In this document: positions 10,775 to 21,715 of the stretch, in pieces
Layout: every line of letters starts with the position of its first letter
Numbering within the stretch: position 1 is the stretch's first letter
Origin: Delphinapterus leucas
Taxonomy: Eukaryota > Chordata > Mammalia > Artiodactyla > Monodontidae
Length of the DNA: 64,000 nucleotides
Assembly (NCBI RefSeq): GCF_002288925.2
Contig: NW_022098044.1
Span: 16,882,197 to 16,946,196 of the forward strand
Direction: 5' to 3'
Notes under the pieces: generated by a model
Told to the model about the DNA's origin: nothing
The model's database searches: none
What the model saw: only the letters and a program-made list of their open reading frames with translations
Translations under genes and position numbers: made by a program

Positions 10775-11166
10775 TTGATCTTTTTGGTCCTGGATTTTTT
10801 CCCCCCCGTAAAACAGTGGTCTCACATTGAAGTCCTTCATAGTTCTAAAATCCTATGACTTAGTGGAGATACAATAATATGTGATTTTATTACTCACTAG
10901 AGTGAACGTTCAGGGAAGCTCAATAATTTTAGTTCTCTTGACAATTTCTAGATTTTTGCTCTCGACTCTGATTCTTCAAATATTTTCTGTAAGCAAACAG
11001 GATATAAATAGTAACAACGTCCCAACTCTAGACCTTGTGATTACAAGTTCATAGTCATATTATTATTAACAGTTGTCAATCTTGAACATCCTTATTTTCC
11101 TTCTCTTTAGTAGTATCCATGGTAACTTCCATTTTTATAAATCTCTAGATTTAGGAGGTATGTGCT
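10775..11166. other. Unique sequence, nothing recognised
   Basis: AT-rich, with no recognised repeat or gene-like signal. Confidence 0.45.
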
Positions 11167-11488
11167 TGTGGTGGTGAATGCCATGTGTCAGCTCGGCTAG
11201 GATATGGCGCCTGTTTGGTCAAACGCTTGTCTAGATGTTGCTGTGAAGGTACTTTTCAGATATGATTAACATTTACAATGAGTTGACTCTAAGTAAAGCA
11301 TTTTATTTTCCATAATGTGGGCCTCACCCAACCAGTTGAAGTCGTTAAGAGCAAAGGCTGAGGTATACGAAGAGGAAGGAATTCTGCCTCAACCCTGGAA
11401 AATAGAAACCCTCCCTGAGTTTCCAGCCTGTTGGCGTGCCCCACAAATTTTTTGCCAGCCCCCAAATCATGTGAGCCAATAGAGAGAT

Positions 11489-11536
<48 letters not shown>

Positions 11537-11622
11537 ATTTTAAGATCTCTATCTATCATATATTTATAAATATATCTTAAATAAACATTCTGTTTCTCTG
11601 GAGAACATTGACTAATACAGCA
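11167..11622 (+). mobile_element. MLT2-like (ERVL) solo LTR
   Basis: Starts TGTGGTGGTGAATGCC… and follows MLT2 landmarks: 'ggtcaaacgcttgtctagatgttgctgtgaagg', 'cctcacccaaccagttgaag', 'gtgagccaatagagag', ending 'ttctgtttctctggagaacattgactaatacagca'. A GA repeat has expanded inside it. It is an old ERV LTR with no internal genes attached. Confidence 0.75.
11493..11532. repeat. (AG)n microsatellite
   Basis: About 20 uninterrupted AG units within the 3' part of the MLT2-like LTR, where the consensus is already CT/GA- and TA-rich. Confidence 0.98.
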
Positions 11623-12125
11623 CTCAAATAGGTTAACTCAAGACATATGAGAAGCATGCATACATTCCTTCCTTCCTTCCTCTAGTCAGTAAGAATTTAT
11701 TGAGATGAACGTGTACATGGCACTGTAAAGGGCATTGGACATGATCTGTAAAATATCATGGGAAGTCTGATGGACTCACACTGTAGCTTCCTGAAAATAC
11801 CCAGTAGAATCGTATTAAGCAACAGGGTAGTCATTGTTATAGGGGCTCAGAGACACACCGTAGGTTTGGTTAGACAAAGGCCTCTTTTCTGGGACCTCCA
11901 GAGTCTAAACTCCAATGGCTGAAACATAAGAAGTTTAGCAGAATGTTTGCCAAAACGAGAACCTTCTTTTTCCCTGGGACCCTTGATGGCATCCGTCTTC
12001 AAATCCTGTGATTTTTAACCCTTTTAATCTGTGAAATGCTTTGAGGAGGCCAAAAGGCCTTGGGACTGCTTTGGAGCTGGGAGGTGGGAAGGCGGAGTGA
12101 GAGGGACAGGACCTCACAACCAGGA
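11623..12125. other. Mostly unique sequence, short L2-like trace
   Basis: Near 11690-11750 the text '…agtaagaatttattgagatgaacgtgtacatggcactgtaaag…' resembles the antisense end of L2. The rest is unassigned. Confidence 0.35.
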
Positions 12126-12280
12126 CAGAGGGATCTGGTTGCCAATCTTGGCTCTAGCATCAGCTGAGTGACCGTGGGCAAATCACGCAGCTTCCCTATC
12201 GCTCATGTTCATATTTACAAAGTGGAGAGAATCTCTCCTTGAAAGGCTGGTGTGAGGACTTTAAGATCACGCGTGTTCGA
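12126..12280 (+). mobile_element. MIR SINE fragment
   Basis: Shows 'atcttggctctagcatcagctgagtgaccgtgggcaaatcacgcagcttcc', the conserved MIR core, and then 'ttacaaagtggagagaatc…gtgtgaggactttaagatc'. Confidence 0.85.
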
Positions 12281-12941
12281 TGACAAGAACAGGATTTTTT
12301 TTTTTCCCAGCCTGCACCTCACCGCTGGTCCGCCTCCAGTGGCTCACCTCCTGAGCGTATGCGCTGCGGCCAACAGGGTCTTGGTGTGGCAAAAGGCAGC
12401 GAGCCTTTTCCTGTCCTTTCGTCTTCTTTTTGTTAAAGACAGTGAGAAGCTGACCTACAGTTTTAAAACCCAAACATATGCCATACTCACTGTTTCCAAG
12501 CTGTGGATGACAACTTTCCAGAAATGAAGAAGCAGGTCTCTGACAGATGCTGCTCTCACACTTTGAGAGCCCACTCCTACAGCAGTGCCTGTGGGGTGCA
12601 GCCCTTTTCTCTCCTGTTACTCTTATCCCGTGGTGTTGGATGATACCCCGCGTGACCCAGGAGAGCTGCCACTGGTGTAGAGGAGTCAGAGGACTTTAGT
12701 CCATGAGCCTAATAGCATGGTTTTTGGATGAGAGAGATGAGCTTGAATCCTGGTCGTCGAGCTGCAGTCTCCGTATTGTAAACAGGAAGATCAGATGTCC
12801 CCTGTTCAGACTCTTGGAGCTGACGTTTACAAAATGGAACTGTCTTTACTTTCATTGGGGTGGGATTGCAAGGGAACCCACCTGGCTGCAAAGAGGACTC
12901 TGAGCTGGGATTAGCACAAATTGTTCAGGGATTCAGTTCCT
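12281..12941. other. Unique sequence with a weak exon-like stretch
   Basis: A 91-codon frame spans 12252-12527. A pyrimidine tract and CAG at about 12297-12311 mimic a splice acceptor, but no good donor follows and no family is recognisable. Treated as non-coding. Confidence 0.35.
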
Positions 12942-13080
12942 TGTTTCCCAAACCTGGTCTGGCATTAGAATCAGCTGGAGGGGTGGGTCTTGTTAGAAAC
13001 ACAGTTTCCCAGGACTCACTCCAGAGCTAGTGAAATAAAATCTCACGAATTAAGAGTTGGGGATATGTGTTTTTTAAAAA
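12942..13080 (+). mobile_element. MER5-like hAT-Charlie fragment
   Basis: Matches MER5 landmarks: '…cattagaatcagctggaggg…', 'cttgttagaaacacag', 'ccaggactcactccagag'. A non-autonomous DNA transposon remnant without coding capacity. Confidence 0.65.
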
Positions 13081-13083
13081 GCT

Positions 13084-13595
13084 ACACAGTTTGAATAGAT
13101 ATTTGTACAGCCATATTCATGGCAGCATTATTCACAGTAGCCAAAAGGTGGAAACAACCCACGGAAGCATTCGTGTACGGATATAAGGATAAACAAAATG
13201 TGGTCTATACATACAATGGAATATTATTCAGCTTTAACAAGGAAGGACATTCTGACACATGCTATAACATAGATGGACCTTGAGGACATTACGCTAAGTG
13301 AAATAAGCCAGTTACAAAAAGACAAATATTGTATAATTCTAGTTAAATGCGGTACCTAGAATAGATTCACACAGACAGAAAGTGGAATGGTGGTAGCCGG
13401 GGCGGGGCTGGCGGTGGGTGGGGAATAACTGTTAAATGGGTACAGAGCTTCAGTTCAAGGATGATTAAAAAGTTCTGGAGATGGATGGTGGTGATGGTTG
13501 CACCAAAGTATGAATGCACTTAATGCCACTGAGCTGTATACTTTAAGATGGTAAATTTAATGTCATGTGTATTTTAACACACACACACACACAAA
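13084..13595 (+). mobile_element. Old L1M, ORF2 end plus 3' UTR
   Basis: Contains '…gcagcattattcacagtagccaaaaggtgg…', '…caatggaatattattcagc…' and '…ctaagtgaaataagccag…', followed by the 3' UTR '…gagctgtatactttaagatggtaaatttaatg' and an AC-rich end at 13580-13594. Frames are broken. Confidence 0.88.
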
Positions 13596-15320
13596 AGCAG
13601 CACAGGCTTTTCTATCGCAATGAGTCTGGGAACGTAAAATTAAGAATACTTCGCCATTCCAAACGCTTATTTTCTGTTCTTTTACCCCCAGTTTATCCTG
13701 CACCCTTCTTCCTGGCGTCACCACCTCAAGGCATCTGTTTAGACAGGGATGTGGCTAGAACTGGAAGGGACCCTGTGAGTCCTGAAGGAAATACGGTAGC
13801 AACACTGGGAGGTGGAAATGATCAGCTAGAAGAGTCGCTGGAGGGATGTCCTACCAAGCCATAATCAGTCTCCCCTCCTGCGGTCCCATCCTCTCCACCA
13901 TCAGGGTCCCTTTGGAGTGTGAGGACAGTAGTGCTTGGGGGAGGTGAACACCAGACCCACCGAGGTTTCGGAGACCACTGTTGGCTCAGCCTTCTCCCCC
14001 ATCACTGAGCTGTCATTTCTGACATCAAACAGCCAGAATGGCTTAGCCGGGCCATCTCATTCTCACCTCCTTGGAGGGTTAGGGGAAACAGAAGCCTGCA
14101 GCCTTCCTCCTGGGAGACAAAGTCCCGTGATTGTGGGAGCTGAGAAGTCCAGAAGGAAGAGAAGGGCAGATCCCCAGGGGCCTGCTGCTCCCCCAGCAGC
14201 CACATCTGCTGTTGCCTGGGGTCAGAGCCACATTTTCCTACAAGCTTCTCACTTCTCCCAGCTCAAATGGTGCCCTTGAATCAAGATTGTGGTTAAATAG
14301 CTCAAAATAATTAATCAATCTCTTGAATTGCTGTTCTCGGCCGGCTTATGCTTTTCTGGTTGCTTTTGCTGTTCTTTTTCTCTTTTTAATTCAAAAGTGG
14401 TATTAAGAATTTATAAGCATGTCTGTGGTCACGTATACCCAGGCCCCTCTGTCACTCTGCGAGTCAAAAATCAATACGGGGAAGTTACAGCCTCCAACCT
14501 CAGGCTGTCTCTTTCCTGCTCTTTTTGGACCAGAAATGAGGACCGAGTCTATGTATAGAGAATTGGCCTGCATCAAGCTCGAGAGCTTTTTATTCTGTTC
14601 AAACAACTTTGACAGGCGCTGGGTCCCGACAGACTTTAAATAGAACAATATACATTCTGTGACAAAGAGCACCGGGGGAGAGAAATTGGAAAACGGAAAA
14701 TGCAACACTACTTTTCATTCAGCCAGGACTTCAAAAAAGGGGAAGCGGGGCTCTGGAAGGTTTGGATTCGTTGTTACGGGAGTAGGCGGTCCTGGAAAAG
14801 TGGGAAACAAAGCAGGGCTGGACCTAGTGCAATAGATCTCTGGGGAACATTTTAGGCTGGCAGATAAAGGATGCCCTAAAGAAACCAGGAGGGAAACAGA
14901 GCATATAGAAGGTCCCCAGTTATGAAATGGCTGTGGAGGACAAAAGAGAACACACTAAATGGGATTGCTGTAGAAGGGGAAGAGGATGGGGGATGGGGTA
15001 GGTGGGAGATTCATGTTTTTACTGAGTATGTTTCAGAACCTTAAAATTTGTTTCATTCGCAAGCATTACTTCTCCTGAAAAATCAAGAAACAAATACATG
15101 AGTACACTAATTTGGGGCAGATTAAAAGAGGTTTATTTGTGATGAACAAAAAGAAATCAGAAAGGCATAGACTGAGAGAGGGCTTTTTTCCTGGTTTGTA
15201 AATGTTTTTGTTACGTCCTTTAAAGATGTAAAACATAGTTAAATAAGGTTGCCCTATGCAAAATGACTTTATTTTTAGGTCAGACATGGTAGAATATTGG
15301 CAATTTTACATGGCTTAACC
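13596..15320. other. 1.7-kb stretch without recognised repeats
   Basis: No transposon was recognised. Frames of 99 and 114 codons (13565-13864 and 13935-14279) lack splice context or family resemblance. 14280-14700 has the composition of possible conserved non-coding DNA (see findings). Confidence 0.4.
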
Positions 15321-15707
15321 CAGGGCTTTTCAACCTTGGCATTATTGACATTTTGATAACTGTTTGTTATGTGGTGGGGAGTGTCTTGTGCCTTGTGGGA
15401 TGTTTAGCAGCATCTGTGGCCTCTACTCACCAGATGCCAGCAGCACCTCCCCAGTTGTGACAATCTTTGATATTTTCTACATCTCCAGCAGGAGTGGCAA
15501 CGTAATTTGTGGGGTCCAGTGCAAATAAAATTGCGGAGCCCCTTATTATATAAAAATTATTAAGAATTTTAAGACTGTGACAGCAGAGGAGTAAATCAAG
15601 TGTGGGACTGGAGCCATTCTAAGTGTGGTATCCCATTCAACTATGCCAGTTACAAGCCCACAAAACTGATCCTGGTCTCCAGACATTGCCAAACGTGAGA
15701 ACCACTG
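15321..15707 (-). mobile_element. MER20-like hAT element split by another insertion
   Basis: The antisense MER20 text begins CAGGGCTTTTCAACCTTGGC at the left end. It continues '…gatgtttagcagcatctgtggcctc…' and resumes after an insert with '…tctccagacattgccaaacgtgagaaccactg'. The interruption is at 15489-15674. Confidence 0.75.
15489..15674. mobile_element. 186-bp non-autonomous hAT-like element nested in MER20
   Basis: The insert begins CAGGAGTGGC and ends GATCCTG, the CAG…CTG ends usual for hAT elements. It is flanked by 8-bp repeats (ATCTCCAG at 15481-15488 and GTCTCCAG at 15675-15682), the hAT target-duplication length. The body ('gcggagccccttattatataaaaattattaag') resembles a mammalian repeat I cannot name. 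Too short to code for transposase. Confidence 0.7.
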
Positions 15708-15766
15708 GTTTAATCTAATATATTTGGGTCTGCATATACACATGCTCAGAGTCACAGAGAGAGTTC

Positions 15767-15789
15767 ATCTTTTTTTTTTTTTTTTTTAA
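15767..15789. repeat. Poly-T tract
   Basis: A T-rich run without a recognisable SINE or LINE body beside it. It may be the tail of a decayed antisense element. Confidence 0.8.
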
Positions 15790-15857
15790 TAAAATTACGT
15801 GAAGTCTTAAGAAATGTTATAGCAGGACATGAAGTACCAGGAGGTTTGGATGGCAGC

Positions 15858-16053
15858 CAAATCTGGCCCTCCACCTGTTTTGGTAAATAAAGTTTTATTG
15901 GCACACAGCCATGCTCGTTTGTTTACACATTGTTTGTGGCTGCTTTCCCGTGTGGCAGCAGAGTTGAGAAGTTGCAACAGAGACCATATGGCCAGCAAAG
16001 CCTGAAATATTTATTATTTGGCCTTTTACAGGAAAAGTTTGTTGACCCTGTTC
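15858..16053 (-). mobile_element. Short hAT-Charlie-type DNA element, antisense
   Basis: Text such as 'ttggtaaataaagttttattggcacacagccatgc' and '…agaagttgcaacagagaccatatggcc…', ending '…gaaaagtttgttgaccctg', matches a common short mammalian hAT element. No coding capacity. Confidence 0.7.
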
Positions 16054-17569
16054 TAGATGATTGAGTTTGCAACCAGTGCTGGTGGTGGTGGTCGTGGAAC
16101 AGATGGAATTAGCTAGAAGCCCTTGGGTACGTGGTCCTCTAGCTCTTGTTATCCACACAAGCTAGAACATTTAGGGTTCTTGTAGGGAGGAGATAGAAAA
16201 CTACCCGGAGCTTATTTAAGCAGAGATGACTTTATAGGAACGATATTGGGGGTACTCAGAATTGGTGGGTAGCTTAATTAATGCATGAAGTGTTGTGTGG
16301 AGTGCACAAGAAGTAATATCTTGGTTTCTTTTGGTTCAACTTCCTAACTCAGGTGGTAACCTTAGTGCATGTCAGAGAAAATGAACAGGATAGAAGCTAT
16401 CTGAGTGTTAAAAAGAGTTGTATGCTGAGCAAAGTTAGTGTCTAGGTTAGTTTTTATTTTATCCAAACAGGTTTGTTTTATTCCTAATATTCTTTTGCAT
16501 TGCAGTTACTTTCTTTTTCTTCCATGAAAAAAAAATTACATTTCTCAGGAGACATGTTTGGCAAAAGTAGTTGAAAGGAAGGACATCTGATGGAAACTTG
16601 AGTAGTTTTGCATGAGCAATGGTAATTATTATGATGATAGGTTTCCTGCCTAAGCCTTCTCGGTGGGTAGTATTTGCAAATTAAACACACCATGAAATAT
16701 TCAGCCTCTTGCCACACATCTTGGTTGATTTGCATAATCCTCTTGCACAGGCTCTGGGGTGAGCTATTCCCTTATTAATTATTAAATTCCCATCTGTACA
16801 GTGTGAACAGGATAATGAAATTCCAGCAGGTCCCAAGAAAAGCAGAGCACCGCCTTCTGGAGAAGGCTCCTGGCTTTCCCGGGCTTGGGTCCTTCTTCCG
16901 GCCAAGGGTCCCTTCCCGTGCATCTCCCCCAAGGGCTAATTGTAGATTTGGCCTCTGACCGAAGCAGTTCCGACCTTCTTATAACCCAGGATTCCACGGT
17001 TCTGGTATCAGCCCCTTACCACCCACAGCTCAGCCACCGAGGAATCGCCATGTGACTTTATAAGGACATTCTCAAACCCATCATCCTAGGCTTGCTTTGT
17101 GGACGGCCCCTAAGGTTCATTGCTATTCCCCTATTACTTCATTTTTGGGTGCGTTTTTCCATGTGGCAAAAGATCAGTTTTCCTCTAGTTGTTCAGCAAG
17201 GAGTTTGAAAACCATGACACACTCCCTGCTGCTCTGTGAAAAAACAGACCCAGAGCACTTGGAGAGGGGTGGGTGGGCATCTTGGGTGTAGAGGCGGAGT
17301 TGCCATGGCAGACGATACTGATGGCTGGGGGCCAGAGGAGCTGAGGATTCGGGTGTAACTCGGGGTCCCCCAAAGCGGGCTCACTCACCTGGAAACTGAG
17401 ATTCCCGAGACATTGCCTTGTGGTCCCCTCAGGCTGGTCTTGTTTGGGAGCTGTGTCTCTGGGTAGAGTTTTTGTATTTAAAAACCAGCACTCACTAGTC
17501 AAGGTTGTCTTTGGATACACCGAAGAGAATTGTCCATAAAGGGGCTGATATTTGAGATCTCTTGGGGTC
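16054..17569. other. 1.5-kb stretch without recognised repeats
   Basis: No transposon recognised. Part of it (16690-16990) looks like possible conserved non-coding sequence. Frames of up to 111 codons on the minus strand at 17185-17520 have no support. Confidence 0.4.
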
Positions 17570-17745
17570 CAGGGCTTCTCAAACTTTCCTGTGCATGCAC
17601 ATTACCTGGAGATTCTTTCAACATGCAGATTCCGATTCAGGGAGTCTTGGGGTAGGGCCTGAGATTCCACATTCCTGGGAAACTCCCAGATGATGCTGAT
17701 GCTGCTGGCCCATGGACCACACATCAAGTAGTGAAAGGCTGGGAG
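17570..17745 (+). mobile_element. MER5A (hAT-Charlie), near full length
   Basis: Follows MER5A closely: 'cttctcaaactttcctgtgcatgcacattacctggagattc', '…ggtagggcctgagattcc…', '…gatgatgctgatgctgctggcccatggaccacac…', ending '…gtagtgaaagg'. Confidence 0.9.
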
Positions 17746-17954
17746 ACAAGCTCATACTTGTAAATAGGGAAGAAATCAGACTTACAAATGAAGGGGAAGA
17801 GCCAACATGCTAAGCTCATGCGTGCTTTTCTTTTTTAGCTTTTTAATTAAAGGCACGATTAGCAGGGATTATATAGCAAAGCCAGCATTAAACACTTTTC
17901 TTATGCTTATTATAATCATTTTTTCATTTCCACTAAGCTTGTGTTAAAATTTAG
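17746..17954. other. Unassigned AT-rich spacer
   Basis: No recognised element. Confidence 0.4.
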
Positions 17955-18245
17955 AAGTGGATCTAGAACTGCTCCTGGTGTAATTGCGAATCTTCTTTTT
18001 TTTTGCGGTACGCGGGCCTCTCACTGTTCTGGCCTCTCCCGTTGCGGAGCACAGGCTCAACGGCCATGGCTCACGGCCGGACCGGGGCACGAACCCGTGT
18101 CCCCTGCATCGGCAGGCGGACTCTCAACTGCTGCGCCACCAGGGAAGCCCGCGAATCTTCTTTTATACCAGCTGGACTTTTAGGAAGTTTTGTAATCTCT
18201 CTGAGCCTCTTCTTCCATCTGGAAAACAGGGAAAATAATAGGACC
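17955..18245 (+). mobile_element. MIR SINE interrupted by a younger SINE
   Basis: The left part is '…ctagaactgctcctgg…'. The right part resumes at 18165 with '…ataccagctggacttttaggaagttttgtaatctctctgagcctc…catctggaaaacaggg', the MIR core. A CHR SINE lies between. Confidence 0.7.
18000..18150 (-). mobile_element. CHR-2-like SINE with two internal deletions
   Basis: Antisense copy ending GCCACCAGGGAAGCCC, flanked by a perfect 14-bp duplication GCGAATCTTCTTTT at 17986-17999 and 18151-18164. Compared with the other copies here, it lacks the segment between 'cacaggctc' and 'aacggccatgg' and the segment between 'ctcacgg' and 'ccggaccgg'. This leaves about 150 bp instead of about 205. Confidence 0.93.
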
Positions 18246-18259
18246 CATGAAGTTTGTAC

Positions 18260-18472
18260 AGCCAGCATCATGGGGTGCAGACTCTGGAATTGCTTTGACT
18301 TGGGTTTAAATCCTACGTTTGCTACTTGAGTGTTTTTTTCCTTCTCTGGCCTTGTTCTCCTCACCTGTAGTATAGGACCAAGCTAGGACTGGTCTTTAGA
18401 GGATTGTTTCAAAGATTTGATGAAGAATAGGACCTGGCGCCTGGTTGGTACTCAGTAATGATGGGAGCAGTG
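18260..18472 (+). mobile_element. MIR SINE
   Basis: MIR landmarks: '…ggtgcagactctggaattgctttgacttgggtttaaatcc', '…ggccttgttctcctcacctgtagtatagg…', '…ggatttgatgaag…ggcgcctggttggtactcagtaatg'. It follows another MIR directly. Confidence 0.8.
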
Positions 18473-19455
18473 GAGGTATATCAAGCTTCTGGAAACCCAG
18501 CCTTTCAGCTGGTCTCAGGCAGAAATGCCTGCACAGGGACAGAGAAGAGAGAGTGGGCTGAAGGTTTGGGAGGCCTTTTGCTCTCCTTTTTCACATTTTT
18601 GAAATGTTCACTATTGCACAAATAGTGTGTGAAGCTTTGTGGGATTTTCGAGGAAGAATCTTAAAGGGATCCTATAAGAAAGTAGTCAAAAGGCTGATGG
18701 AAGCAAAAGAAATGCCAAATCTGACACAAGTGAAAAAATAATCTCCTGCTGGGAGGCTGACTGATCTGAATGGACCATTGGTTGAGCAAAATTAGGAGGT
18801 TTTTCTACTGTGAGTTGAGGAGAAAGATACTATGGAAAAGCAAGAAGTTAGGTTGAAGCAGGCAACCTTGTTGTTGAGGGTGCCATTTCTGGGATTGAAT
18901 CCTCAGAAATGCCAGTCCTCCAAGAGAGGTAGCAACCAAAGTGATGCAGGAAGCATGCTAGGAAATCGGATATTTCACCCAGTCTCTGCCTGGCAAGATA
19001 GCGCCATGTGGAGCGAGCAGGGGCACTGGAGCTGAGTTAGATTAATTTACATTGGTTCATCCCAGGCCTAGGCAGTGAGCCTTCACCAGAGCTTACAATC
19101 TGCCACGTTTGGCTTGCAGATGTGCTTGTTTGGTCCTCAGTGTTTTTTTTTTTTTTAAACATACGGATTAGGTGCCAACAAAAAAAATATTGGAGATTTT
19201 ATATCAAAGTCCAGATTTCCAACTACCAAAAAAAATTAGTAACTCTGCTCTGAATAAGCCCTGGGACCTGTAGGTGGACACACCTTCTCAGGTAGGTCAC
19301 AGTCCCTACCTGGCTTGCTTCAGCCATTCACAGCCCCTGCCTGGCCTCTGTAGGCATTTAAATTTGTGACATTATTGTAGTTTTTGCACCTCTGCCCATG
19401 ATTTATCATCCAATCTTCTGTTTGAAGGCAGGCAAGCAATGTTCTGAATTTTTGC
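18473..19455. other. Unique stretch of about 1 kb
   Basis: No repeat family recognised apart from a poly-T run at 19143-19156. A 67-codon frame at 18832-19035 is unsupported. Confidence 0.4.
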
Positions 19456-19469
19456 CCTCCTAATATCTT

Positions 19470-19680
19470 TAAAAAAGTTTTTTTTTGTGGTACGCGGGCC
19501 TCTCACTGCTGTGGCCTCTCCCATTGTGGAGCACAGTCTCCGGACGCGCAGGCTCAGAGGCCACGGCTCACGGGCCTAGCCGCTCTGCGGCATGTGGGCT
19601 CTTCCCGGACCGGGGCACGAACCCGTGTCTCCTGCATTGGCAGGCGGACTCTCAACAACTGAGCCACCAGGGAAGCCCCT
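19470..19680 (-). mobile_element. CHR-2-like SINE, minus strand
   Basis: A full-length antisense copy from poly-T (19477-19486) to CCACCAGGGAAGCCC. A perfect 14-bp duplication CCTCCTAATATCTT flanks it at 19456-19469 and 19681-19694. Confidence 0.95.
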
Positions 19681-19739
19681 CCTCCTAATATCTTCATTTC
19701 CTTAAAGCGTTGTTCCCTGCAGCCACTGAGCTGTGAAAG

Positions 19740-19910
19740 GGACAGTAGACTTGGAATCAGATCTGGGTGTATGTCTACATGCTGATACTTACCAGTGTTG
19801 GGACGTTGGGCAAATACAATCTTTCCAAGTCTTAGCTTCTTTATTTGTAAAATGGTAGCTCATAATCGTAAAGGTTAAATGGGCAGTAAGTGAAAGATCT
19901 CTGTGACCCC
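19740..19910 (+). mobile_element. MIR SINE
   Basis: Text '…gacttggaatcagatctgggtg…', 'gttgggcaaatacaatctttccaagtcttagcttctttatttgtaaaatgg' matches the MIR core and 3' part. Confidence 0.8.
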
Positions 19911-19984
19911 TAAAGGGTGGTAGAGGTATAGTGCACCACGGGAGGGGAGGGTGGGAATGTGATACCTCCGGTCTAGTGAGGGAG

Positions 19985-20165
19985 ATAGAATTGATATAGA
20001 CGGCTGTATAAAATCATAAATGCTATTATACGGAAATGTTGGGAGCAGGGCAAGTGCTTGGTTCAGCCTCAGCGTAGGAGGGAGTCCTACCAGGGCTTCT
20101 TGAAGAATGTGATCTGCTGAGTCTTGAAGGACTATTTGGCGTGGCCAAGAGGACGAGATAATGCA
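19985..20165 (-). mobile_element. L2-like fragment, antisense (probable)
   Basis: The phrases '…ggaaatgttgggagcagggcaag…' and '…ctgctgagtcttgaaggac…' resemble antisense L2 3' text. Divergence is high, so the assignment is tentative. Confidence 0.4.
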
Positions 20166-21698
20166 ATGTTTCTAATGATTAAAGTGCACAGGCTTCCAAG
20201 AGGGTCTGTTAGGGAGCGATTCTAGAGCCATAGATCCCTCACTGGTAGTGGGGGAAAGAGGACTCTGGGTAGACTTCTGGACACCCCTCAAATGTCCTGG
20301 GTAGAAGCTGCCCAGTTTGACGCAAGTTCAAACTGACAAACTGAGGTTTTCCCCACCAAACCTCATTTGTTGGTGGTGAAGAAGGAAAATGAGCATTTGG
20401 GAAGGAGGACCTTGTTGAGAAACTTTGGGTGACGGCTTAGTGTGAGAGTCAAGACAGAGTTAAAAATAGGAGTTTGGTCCTTTCGGTCTGAAACCATCAC
20501 CACGCATTGACGACTGGAGAAAATAATGTAATTTGATTGTTCCATTGGGTGATTTCTGGGAATACGAAGATATTTTTCCAAAACTGGAAGTCCTCATGCA
20601 TTGGGAGAATACCTCAATGCTGGGTCCTGCGTCCTCCTTGGCATCCCCCTCCCTGGGCCCCTGCTCCATCCACGGCAGGCTTAAGTTCCCCCTGAAACTC
20701 GACTGAATTAGAGGTGTGCCAATTTTTTCCACATGGAACTCTGTTAGGGTTGAAGATGCGTTTGGCTGGGCAAGGAATCGCCAGCCTGCTTCCCCTCCCT
20801 GCATTGCATTTGGCAGATGTCTTCTGCAGAAGGAATGTGGAGAATTTCCCTTTTCATCATGTCGGATCATCTGGCCTGGGCCTGGCCCTTCCCCAAGAGC
20901 CCAGTGGACACAGCTGGAGCCGGGCGGGGCCCAGGCGGATTGCTGAGCTGGGAGCTGTGGCCTTCCCTTGGCTTGAAGGCCATAGTGGAGCAGGACTGAC
21001 CGAGGCCAACGCGTCCCACGGGGTGGGGGAAGGTGCCCAGCCTGACGCACAAGTGAATGGAGTTGGGGCACACAGAGGCCTCTGCCTGCTCCTCTGATCT
21101 AAGCTTTAATCTTGAGATTGTGGCCTGTGAACTCTCCCACAGCACCTTTCCCACAGCACTCCACTAGGAGATCTCCAAGAGAAAGAAATTTCGCCAGGGG
21201 TGGATCCAGGTTTGGGGTGGCCTGAAGTTCACGCGATTTTTGGAATCCTCTTTGAGAAGATAAAATTATGAATACAGAGTTAAGTGCCGGGCCTTATAAG
21301 GGGTTCTTGCAAGGGAGGAGGCCTGGTGTCTAAGCTACCTTAGTGTCACGGTGAAAATGCCTTTTCAGTTTCTGCTCTATCAGGCAGAAAATGCAATCAG
21401 AAAGCCTGGGAAGACATTCTGGATTGGGCTTTGGGTGTTCACTTAGGAACCTGCCATTGCTTGGTCATCTGATGGTCAGGGTACCCCTGACAGGTGGGAG
21501 AGGGTGGGTGTGAGGCCCAGAGGACCTGGACATGTTGGGACATCCATGGGGATAGGCCACACTGGGGAAAGTCGGGGAGACAGACAAGGTCAACCAAAGT
21601 GCCAAGTGCAAAGTAGCAGGATATAATTCAGAGAGGCCAGATTTTTGTTTGCTAGATTTTGCACAATAGGTTAGAGGTTGAGAGTTATCATTTCAGAG
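20166..21698. other. Unique 1.5-kb stretch with a 203-codon frame on the minus strand
   Basis: No repeat recognised. A 203-codon open frame runs on the minus strand at 20460-21071. It is the longest frame in the window outside an L1 or SINE, but the protein is low-complexity in places and resembles no family I know. The overlapping plus-strand frames show that stops are rare locally because of GC content. Treated as chance. Confidence 0.35.
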
Positions 21699-21715
21699 CC
21701 TCACCCATCTGGACT

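Noticed and set aside
13935..14279. 114-codon plus-strand frame as a gene
   Set aside because: No family resemblance, no splice or promoter context, and overlapping opposite-strand frames of similar length.
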